DNA of 11,302 bases from CAYHXN01 sp964360605. Lineage in GTDB: Bacteria > Patescibacteriota > Minisyncoccia > UBA6257 > WO2-44-18. The position numbers were made by a program, and so were the translations under genes. Shown here piece after piece: positions 1-4,134 of this stretch. The notes beneath the pieces were generated by a model. That model did not search any database. It saw nothing but the letters and a program-made list of their open reading frames with translations, and was not told where the DNA came from. The stretch is taken from positions 1-11,302 of the forward strand of contig CAYHXN010000019.1 in assembly GCA_964360605.1 (NCBI GenBank), read 5' to 3'. The stretch's first letter is position 1. Each line of letters opens with the position of its first letter.

Positions 1-107
1 TCTGGAATTTGAAATTGGATTTTAAAAAAGTGGATTTTCACCATATTCCGCGCGAAAAAAATAAAGAAGCGGACAAGATGGTTAACGAGGCGCTTGACAA
101 TCATTAG
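1..107 (+). CDS. Ribonuclease HI family protein, C-terminal end (partial)
   Basis: The reading frame is open from base 3 to a TAG at 105-107 and encodes the last 34 residues of a protein whose start lies outside the window. The tail contains 'HHIPREKNKEADKMVNEALD', which matches the C-terminal signature of RNase HI-type proteins (V-P-R-E-x-N-K-x-A-D-x-L-A-N-x-A). In that family the Asp of the 'EAD' stretch is the last of the metal-binding catalytic residues (D134 in E. coli RNase HI). The family cleaves the RNA strand of RNA:DNA hybrids. The fragment is too short to separate true RNase HI from reverse-transcriptase-like RNase H paralogs. The -35 of the rnpB promoter lies inside its last codons. 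Confidence 0.7.
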   Translation, partial: WNLKLDFKKVDFHHIPREKNKEADKMVNEALDNH

Positions 108-123
108 TTTTTAGTGTTAAGAT
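94..123 (+). promoter_or_regulatory. Probable sigma70-type promoter of rnpB
   Basis: A perfect TTGACA at 94-99 is followed after 18 nt by TAAGAT at 118-123, a 4/6 match to TATAAT. GATAAT at 121-126 is an alternative -10 but gives a 21-nt spacer. The predicted transcription start near 130 coincides with the first base of the P1 helix of RNase P RNA. The -35 overlaps the end of the upstream coding region. Confidence 0.65.
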
Positions 124-129
124 AATAAT

Positions 130-520
130 GTCGGTGATTCAGACGATCGCTCCGACGTAAAGTCGCGAGAGGAAAGTCCGGACACTCCTTCGCCGAGGCT
201 TCGGAGTGCGAAGCACTCTTAGCCAAAGCGGAAAGGGTAGCAGGTAACGCCTGCCAGCGGCAACGCAGAGGTGCGAACAGAAACGTCCCGATCCGAAAGG
301 ATCGTGGAGGGCCCGATCCCAAGCTAGAAGGTCCAGTTCCGCTATAGGGAGAAAAAAGCGGAAATGAAACGGCTAAATCCTTACCTGAGTGCAAGGCCGT
401 GATCCGATGAAAATCGGATAGAGCCGCTTGAGGCTAACAGTGATGTTGGTCCTAGATAAATGATCGTCTCACTCGCTGAAAGTCAGCGGGTAAGACAGAA
501 TCCGGCTTATGGTCACCGAC
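130..520 (+). ncRNA. rnpB: RNase P RNA (bacterial type A-like)
   Basis: This is the catalytic RNA of RNase P, which removes 5' leaders from pre-tRNAs. Conserved blocks appear in the correct order: GAGGAAAGTCCGGAC (169-183), GGTAGCAGGTAACGCC, ACAGAAACG, the 'AAACGGCTAAATCCTTACCTG' region with minor variation, CCTAGATAAATGA, and GACAGAATCCGGCTTA (494-509). The ends are set by a perfect 8-bp P1 helix: GTCGGTGA at 130-137 pairs with TCACCGAC at 513-520. The length of about 391 nt fits type A. The P16-like arm is a simple 7-bp hairpin with a GAAA loop (402-419). The internal loop beside it shows no GGU triplet, the motif that in E. coli pairs with the tRNA CCA end. A terminator follows within 4 nt. 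Confidence 0.96.
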
Positions 521-523
521 GCG

Positions 524-556
524 GCCGCTCCGAAGAAATTCGGGGCGGCTTTTTTA
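524..556 (+). terminator. Intrinsic terminator of rnpB
   Basis: An 11-bp GC-rich stem (524-534 with 539-549, one G-T wobble) closes a GAAA tetraloop and is followed directly by a run of seven T. It ends the rnpB transcript and insulates the next operon. Confidence 0.93.
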
Positions 557-601
557 TTCTATTCTGTCAGGCGCGTCTCTGATATTTCCCGCGCGAAGCA
601 T

Positions 602-630
602 TTGACAACTTATTTTTAATATGCTATATT
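602..630 (+). promoter_or_regulatory. Strong sigma70-type promoter of the 709-2029 operon
   Basis: TTGACA at 602-607, a 17-nt spacer and TATATT at 625-630, preceded by TG at 622-623 (extended -10). This is the best promoter match in the window. It predicts a start near 637 and a 5' leader of about 70 nt before the first start codon. Confidence 0.85.
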
Positions 631-708
631 CTAAGCAGAATTTTGACAGGTAGAAGCGGGATTTGCTAGTCGTAAATTCCGTTATTGCCTGAACTGAAGA
701 GGTGACTA

Positions 709-1239
709 ATGGTGTCTCATATCTCTTGCATTAGCGTAAGCAAAGATAGCGACGGCGTTGTCTTTGCGAGAATGGGAGTCAAGATGGAAATCGGGACTCT
801 CTATGAAAGAGCCGCAGTGGTTGTTTATCGAAACAATCACGGCAAGGCCGGCAAGGCGGCGGATTTGGTGGAGATATTTCCCACTAAACCACCGGACAAA
901 AATCCCGAGATTCCGGAAGATCTTCTCCGGCGTGTCAAAAAAAGCGCCGAAGAAGAAATCAAGAGGTTTGCCCGTTCCAAAAGCGGTTTTCGCGTACGGG
1001 CAGTAGATGTCACGCGGAAAAGCGTGACGATCTTAGCCTACGCGCCGGATAGCGTAGTGGTCAGGGCAAAGGCTAAGTTTTCCGCCATCAGCGGAAAACG
1101 AAAGCTTGAGGTATTTCCCAAAGCTTTTTATAACGAGCTTGGGGAAAAGCCGGAGCCATCTATTCCCAATCCCTTGTTTGGGGAAATGGGAAGAATGGCC
1201 TACTCCATTCTGTTTAAGGAGGAACGTGATGTTTCTTAA
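709..1239 (+). CDS. Conserved-context hypothetical protein, basic, 176 aa
   Basis: I do not recognise this family. It is a 176-residue soluble protein with no signal peptide or membrane segment. It is rich in Lys, Arg and Glu, with an amphipathic helix-like stretch around residues 70-92, a proline-rich linker at 59-70, and beta-prone segments on either side (about 16-56 and 94-136). The start is well supported: an SD sequence GAGGTGA lies at 699-705, three bases before ATG, and the strong promoter at 602-630 is upstream. Its stop overlaps the start of the next gene, so the two are probably translationally coupled. The coding sequence is unusually hairpin-dense (see findings). Base composition is more GC-rich than that of the pilus genes further on. 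Function cannot be assigned; the neighbours suggest a link with an envelope-anchored 3D-domain protein. Confidence 0.75.
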   Translation: MVSHISCISVSKDSDGVVFARMGVKMEIGTLYERAAVVVYRNNHGKAGKAADLVEIFPTKPPDKNPEIPEDLLRRVKKSAEEEIKRFARSKSGFRVRAVDVTRKSVTILAYAPDSVVVRAKAKFSAISGKRKLEVFPKAFYNELGEKPEPSIPNPLFGEMGRMAYSILFKEERDVS

Positions 1240-1363
1240 ATTCAGAATTGTCATGGGTGCGTTCCTATTGGGCATGGCCCTGTTGGTCATGTTCGCGGTC
1301 GCCGTTCTTTATTCGGTTTTTGGAGGAAGTTCCAAATGCAGTCACAAACCGCCATCGTGTTAG
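1229..1363 (+). CDS. Small single-pass membrane protein, 44 aa
   Basis: A short gene opening with AAGGAGG at 1216-1222, six bases before ATG, the best SD in the window. It encodes 44 residues: a short basic N-terminus (MFLKFR), one hydrophobic segment at about residues 8-32, and a short polar tail with two Cys (SKCSHKPPSC). It overlaps the upstream gene by 11 nt and the downstream 3D-domain gene by 28 nt, so all three are likely co-translated. No known family is evident. It could be a membrane partner or regulator of the 3D-domain protein. The SD, the overlaps and the clear membrane segment argue that it is a real gene despite its size. Confidence 0.7.
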   Translation: MFLKFRIVMGAFLLGMALLVMFAVAVLYSVFGGSSKCSHKPPSC

Positions 1364-1815
1364 TCTGTGCGATGGGCGGGATGTTGGTTTGGGGGACGTC
1401 GGAAATCGGAGAGACTCGGTTTGTTGAAAAAAGAGGATGTATCGGAACCGAGTTTTCCTCCGAAAAACCAGAGCGTCGCGGTGACGTGACGAAGGTTAAT
1501 AGAAAAATCCGCATGAAGGTTACGGCCTACTGCCTGTGCAAAATCTGCTGCGGCAAGTGGGCCGAATCTGAAACGCGGAAAACCTCAACCGGCGACAATG
1601 CCAAAGTTTACGATGGCGTTGCCGCCGACCCAAAGCTTCTGCTGTATCGGACACGACTTATAATTCCCGGCTTGGGAGAAAAAGAAGTGGACGATACTGG
1701 CGGAGGAATGCGCCAATCGGCGAAGCAGGGCGTTTACCACATTGATGTGAGAATGCCCTCGCACTCCGAAGCTAGGCGTTTCGGAGTACGCTGGTTAGAT
1801 GTTGAAATCCAATGA
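1336..1815 (+). CDS. Membrane-anchored 3D-domain protein (putative cell-wall-active)
   Basis: This 159-residue protein has one N-terminal hydrophobic segment (residues about 5-20), a polar linker to about 55, then a 3D domain (named for three conserved Asp) at 60-159. Visible motifs are TAYC (63-66) with a Cys cluster C66, C68, C71, C72 followed by GKW; 'VAADP' (95-99); 'DDTGGG' (119-124); and 'IDVRMPSHSEA' (136-146). The 3D fold is a double-psi beta-barrel related to MltA-type lytic transglycosylases and occurs in Rpf- and YuiC-like cell-wall proteins. A peptidoglycan-acting role outside the membrane is therefore likely but unproven. The N-terminus is not a proper lipobox (Val precedes C11). 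The SD GGAGG at 1322-1326 sits nine bases before ATG. An 8-bp hairpin lies at 1763-1787 inside the gene. The stop is only 7 nt before a tRNA gene. Confidence 0.87.
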   Translation: MQSQTAIVLVCAMGGMLVWGTSEIGETRFVEKRGCIGTEFSSEKPERRGDVTKVNRKIRMKVTAYCLCKICCGKWAESETRKTSTGDNAKVYDGVAADPKLLLYRTRLIIPGLGEKEVDDTGGGMRQSAKQGVYHIDVRMPSHSEARRFGVRWLDVEIQ

Positions 1816-1822
1816 CTCCAAT

Positions 1823-1894
1823 GGGCCTTTAGCTCAACGGCAGAGCAGCGGACTCATAATCCGTTGGTTGCAGGTTCAAGTCCTGCAGGGCCCA
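1823..1894 (+). tRNA. tRNA with CAT anticodon (Met or Ile2)
   Basis: A complete cloverleaf of 72 nt: acceptor GGGCCTT/AGGGCCC (one G-T), D stem GCTC/GAGC, anticodon arm 1848-1864 with loop CTCATAA (anticodon CAT at 1855-1857), T stem GCAGG/CCTGC, discriminator A at 1894. CAT can be elongator Met or, after lysidine modification, Ile2 reading AUA. The GGGCCTTTAGCTC start resembles Ile2 tRNAs of other bacteria, but this is not decisive. It lacks the features of an initiator. CCA is not encoded. There is no promoter in the 7-nt gap upstream, so it is probably cut out of the 709-1815 operon transcript. Confidence 0.93.
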
Positions 1895-1926
1895 TTCCCA
1901 GACTTTCTTACAAGAAAGTCTGGGAA
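1895..1926 (+). other. Perfect 14-bp hairpin between two tRNA genes
   Basis: TTCCCAGACTTTCT (1895-1908) is exactly complementary to 1913-1926, closing a 4-nt TACA loop. It starts at the base after the tRNA discriminator. No T-run follows, so it is not a standard intrinsic terminator. A role in 3' end processing or stability of the upstream tRNA precursor is plausible. Confidence 0.8.
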
Positions 1927-1945
1927 TACGGCGGCGACATCACAT

Positions 1946-2029
1946 GGGCGAGTGGTGAAACAGGCAGACACAGCGGTCTTAAAAGCCGCTGACCTTCGGG
2001 TCATGTGGGTTCGAATCCCACCTCGCCCA
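1946..2029 (+). tRNA. tRNA-Leu (TAA)
   Basis: An 84-nt class II tRNA: acceptor GGGCGAG/CTCGCCC, Leu-type D arm (GGTGAAACAGGCAGACAC), anticodon loop CTTAAAA with TAA, a long variable arm with stem TGACC-TTC-GGGTCA, T arm GGGTTCGAATCCC, and discriminator A73 as required for LeuRS. CCA is not encoded. It is the last gene before the terminator at 2033-2063. Confidence 0.95.
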
Positions 2030-2032
2030 TTC

Positions 2033-2063
2033 AATCTCTGTGCTTGCACGGAGATTTTCTTTT
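2033..2063 (+). terminator. Intrinsic terminator of the mRNA-tRNA operon
   Basis: AATCTCTGTG (2033-2042) pairs with CACGGAGATT (2047-2056) around a CTTG loop, followed by a T-rich tail (TTCTTTT). It lies 3 nt after tRNA-Leu and ends the operon starting near 637. Confidence 0.85.
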
Positions 2064-2095
2064 AATAAAAAAACCGCTCCTATATTAGAGCGGTT
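2064..2095 (-). terminator. Intrinsic terminator of the CPBP-like gene
   Basis: Read on the minus strand, AACCGCTC (2088-2095) pairs with GAGCGGTT (2072-2079) across an 8-nt loop and is followed by a run of T (the A-run at 2067-2073 on the plus strand). It lies 2 nt beyond the minus-strand stop codon and back to back with the plus-strand terminator. Confidence 0.88.
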
Positions 2096-2097
2096 AA

Positions 2098-2811
2098 TTA
2101 CCAAGTCAGTTTTTCCAAAAATCTTGGACCGATGCGCAGATTCTGAACCAAGGAATCGGGTAGGCAAGTTCCTATGGCGACAGCCAGAAATCCATGGAAA
2201 AGGGCAAGTATGTAGATATTGCTGTATTTCAGGAAGAATTTTGCACTGACAAACGCGGAAAAGAAAGTTATTACCATCAACAACGGGTTGGGAAGGTGGA
2301 GGAAGGAAAAAATTACACTGGTCCAGAAAGCAGTTTTGGTGTCGTTTCGCAAAACCGTTTTTAGGTTTCTAGTAACGTATCCATGTAGTACAAACTGCTG
2401 AAACCATCCCCAGACAAAATAACGAGATAGCCAATAACTAGTCAGCGACCATAATTGTTTTTCTTTTAAAAAATTAGGATTAAAAATTAAACCCAACACT
2501 ACAATCGTTACCATCGCCGCAAGCCAAATTAATGTAAGTTTTCCCAACCCCTTCGTTGATTTCGGAAGAAATCCGAATTCTTCAGCATACCAGTCCGGCA
2601 AGGTTTTTCCCGTTAGCCAAAGATAGGTATTTCTTCTCCAGCACCAGCTAAAGATGATAAGGGAAATTGGAAAGAGCGCGAGCCACGGCGCGGATTTTGC
2701 GAAAAGCCAGATGTAGGTCATTATTGAAGCAAATACAGCCGCTATCTCAAAACTTAAAAGCGTAGGAGAAGTTCGCAGTCTTGCCAGCCATACCAGAAGT
2801 TTATGGCTCAT
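2098..2811 (-). CDS. CPBP-like intramembrane protease family protein, motif 1 altered
   Basis: A 237-residue polytopic membrane protein with roughly six to seven hydrophobic segments (about 20-40, 43-58, 92-112, 124-142, 160-176, 178-193, 198-215). The C-terminal half follows the layout of CPBP (CaaX protease/bacteriocin-processing, Abi) proteins: motif 1 at 138-143, FxxxH at 168-172 (FSFLH), and a further membrane His at 206 (ALFHG). In the family, motif 1 is EExxxR and supplies the catalytic Glu. Here it reads QQxxxH (Q138, Q139, H143), while both His are kept. Proteolytic activity is thus doubtful; it may be a pseudoprotease or a divergent subgroup. It is monocistronic, with its own promoter and terminator. 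The start is the first Met after the predicted promoter; the SD is weak. Assignment rests on motif spacing by eye. Confidence 0.72.
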   Translation of the reverse strand: MSHKLLVWLARLRTSPTLLSFEIAAVFASIMTYIWLFAKSAPWLALFPISLIIFSWCWRRNTYLWLTGKTLPDWYAEEFGFLPKSTKGLGKLTLIWLAAMVTIVVLGLIFNPNFLKEKQLWSLTSYWLSRYFVWGWFQQFVLHGYVTRNLKTVLRNDTKTAFWTSVIFSFLHLPNPLLMVITFFSAFVSAKFFLKYSNIYILALFHGFLAVAIGTCLPDSLVQNLRIGPRFLEKLTW

Positions 2812-2836
2812 CTTGCTACTTCAAAATACTGCCCAA

Positions 2837-2865
2837 ATTGTAAATAATTTCTTAATCAAAAGCAA
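2837..2865 (-). promoter_or_regulatory. Promoter of the CPBP-like gene
   Basis: On the minus strand TTGCTT (2865-2860), a 17-nt spacer and TACAAT (2842-2837). The predicted start near 2830 gives a leader of about 19 nt before the ATG at 2811. Confidence 0.65.
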
Positions 2866-2885
2866 TTTTTATTAATGTTTTAAAG

Positions 2886-2914
2886 TTGAAATTTATTTAG
2901 AAATTATTTAAAAT
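2886..2914 (+). promoter_or_regulatory. Promoter of tRNA-Gln
   Basis: TTGAAA at 2886-2891, a 17-nt spacer and TAAAAT at 2909-2914 (5/6 match to TATAAT) in a very AT-rich stretch. The predicted start near 2921 is about 13 nt before the tRNA. It faces away from the CPBP promoter, so 2837-2914 is a divergent promoter region. Confidence 0.7.
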
Positions 2915-2933
2915 AAGTAAAATCATATTAAAT

Positions 2934-3004
2934 TCCGGGATCGTCTAATGGTAGGACGCATGGCTCTGAACCATGAAATTGGGGTTCGACTCCCTGTCCC
3001 GGAA
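2934..3004 (+). tRNA. tRNA-Gln (CTG)
   Basis: A 71-nt cloverleaf: acceptor TCCGGGA/TCCCGGA with U1-A72, typical of Gln, D arm with GGTA, anticodon arm CATGG-CTCTGAA-CCATG (anticodon CTG at 2966-2968, reading CAG), T arm GGGGTTCGACTCCC, and discriminator A at 3004. CCA is not encoded. No terminator is visible before the next gene 26 nt downstream. Confidence 0.94.
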
Positions 3005-3017
3005 CACAAAGTGGGGT

Positions 3018-3023
3018 TATAAT
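3018..3023 (+). promoter_or_regulatory. Consensus -10 element directly before a start codon
   Basis: A perfect TATAAT ends 7 nt before the ATG at 3031, so transcription would begin at or next to the start codon (leaderless mRNA). No good -35 is present; the tRNA-Gln 3' end occupies that position. No SD precedes this gene. Confidence 0.45.
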
Positions 3024-3030
3024 AATCTTC

Positions 3031-3498
3031 ATGAAACAAAACCGCAGAGCGTTCATAGTTGGGGGATTAATAATCGCGATTTTAGCGATTTTATTTGCTT
3101 GGCCAAGAGGCAATGATTCTGACAAAGGTTTTTTGGCTCAACTTAAATCAGCGGGCATAGAATGTCTTAGTAGCCATTCCAATGTTTTACAACATTTTCA
3201 TCCACAGCTTTCTATTACGGTTGATGGCGCTTCAGAACTGATTCCGGCCAACGTTGGTATAGTTGGAAACTGTATGTCGGAAATTCACACCCACGACGCG
3301 ACGGGTATTGTTCACGTGGAAACCCTCTCCGCTCATAAGACGGTCTATCTAAAAGATTTTTTTATCGTTTGGGGTAAAACCATTGAACGCGAAGGCTACT
3401 CTGTCGCTATGATGGTAGAGGGGCAACCCAGCGGTGAATTAGGAAATCTTTTGTTAAAAGATAAGCAACAAATTTTATTAGAATATAAAAAAATATAG
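3031..3498 (+). CDS. Membrane-anchored His-rich extracytoplasmic protein
   Basis: This 155-residue protein has an N-terminal basic stretch and one transmembrane segment (residues about 8-24), then an extracytoplasmic domain. Conserved-looking features are H49, 'HFHPQLSI' (55-62), 'IPANVGI' (71-77), 'CMSEIHTHDATGIVHVE' (81-97) and 'LKDFFIVWGK'. I recognise the pattern of IPAxxGI, CM-x-x-HTHD-x-TG-x-H-x-E and FF-x-x-WG from uncharacterised secreted proteins of CPR bacteria and some archaea, sometimes near thiol-redox proteins, but I know of no defined function. H55, H57, H86, H88, D89 and H95 suggest metal binding; C45 and C81 could form a disulfide. It lies between tRNA-Gln and a superoxide dismutase, which fits a redox or metal theme without proving it. 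No SD; possibly leaderless. Confidence 0.75.
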   Translation: MKQNRRAFIVGGLIIAILAILFAWPRGNDSDKGFLAQLKSAGIECLSSHSNVLQHFHPQLSITVDGASELIPANVGIVGNCMSEIHTHDATGIVHVETLSAHKTVYLKDFFIVWGKTIEREGYSVAMMVEGQPSGELGNLLLKDKQQILLEYKKI

Positions 3499-3525
3499 TA
3501 ACCCGCCTTTAAAAATTTTCAATTT

Positions 3526-4134
3526 ATGAACAAAGAATTCCAACCCGAAAAAAACAAGTTTGATAAAGATTTAGACGGCATTTCTAAAGAAATGCTGGAA
3601 CAACACCACAAACTTTATGAGGGTTATGTAAAAAAGACTAACGAAATTCAGAAGAAAATAGCCGAGGCCGATAAGTCTGAAGCCAACGCGGTTTTCAGTT
3701 ATATCGGAGAATTAAAGCGCCAGGAGACTTTCGCGGTTAACGGGATGAAGCTTCACGAAGTTTATTTTGGGCACTTAGGCGGTAATGGAGAGCCGAAGGG
3801 GGATTTAGTAAAAATAATTGAAAAAGACTTTGGTTCGTTGGATGCTTGGAAAGAAGATATGGTAGCTACCGGTCTTAGTGCGCGCGGTTGGGCGATTCTT
3901 GCCTTTGATTATAAAGACAATCGGCTTCACAATTACGGATCCGATGCTCATAACGTGGGGGCGGTTTGGGGAGCGGTACCGCTGATTGTGTTGGACGTTT
4001 ACGAACACGCTTACTTTATTGATTACGGAGTAAACCGCAAAGATTATATCAACTCTTTTTTTAAAAATTTGGATTGGGGCTTTGCTGACAGAATTTTAAA
4101 GGAATACAAATTAGAAGAACGCCATGGCAGTTAA
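3526..4134 (+). CDS. sod: Superoxide dismutase (Fe/Mn family)
   Basis: A full-length 202-residue Fe/Mn SOD, which converts superoxide to peroxide and oxygen. The four metal ligands can be placed as H27 (EQHHKLY), H77 (KLHEVYF), D157 and H161 (the D-x-x-E-H-A-Y-F signature). Y34 is the usual active-site Tyr. 'HLGGNGEP', 'GSLDAWKED' and 'GLSARGWAIL' are family landmarks. Near residues 138-148 (GSDAHNVGAVW), where MnSOD has its second-sphere Gln, His142 seems to be present instead; this is an alignment by eye. No signal peptide, so it is cytoplasmic. The gene follows the His-rich protein by 27 nt without an SD and overlaps pilB by 11 nt, which suggests co-expression with the pilus genes. The metal (Fe or Mn) cannot be decided from sequence alone. 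Confidence 0.95.
   Translation: MNKEFQPEKNKFDKDLDGISKEMLEQHHKLYEGYVKKTNEIQKKIAEADKSEANAVFSYIGELKRQETFAVNGMKLHEVYFGHLGGNGEPKGDLVKIIEKDFGSLDAWKEDMVATGLSARGWAILAFDYKDNRLHNYGSDAHNVGAVWGAVPLIVLDVYEHAYFIDYGVNRKDYINSFFKNLDWGFADRILKEYKLEERHGS

Noticed and set aside
104..394. Minus-strand open frame of 96 codons
   Set aside because: It lies opposite the highly conserved rnpB RNA; the protein is low-complexity and has no SD or promoter.
643..672. Second TTGACA (643-648) as an additional promoter before 709
   Set aside because: The only -10 at a suitable distance is TAGTCG, a poor match. The promoter at 602-630 is far better.
1799..2065. Plus-strand open frame of 88 codons
   Set aside because: It runs through both tRNA genes and the hairpin between them; its translation is that of structural RNA.
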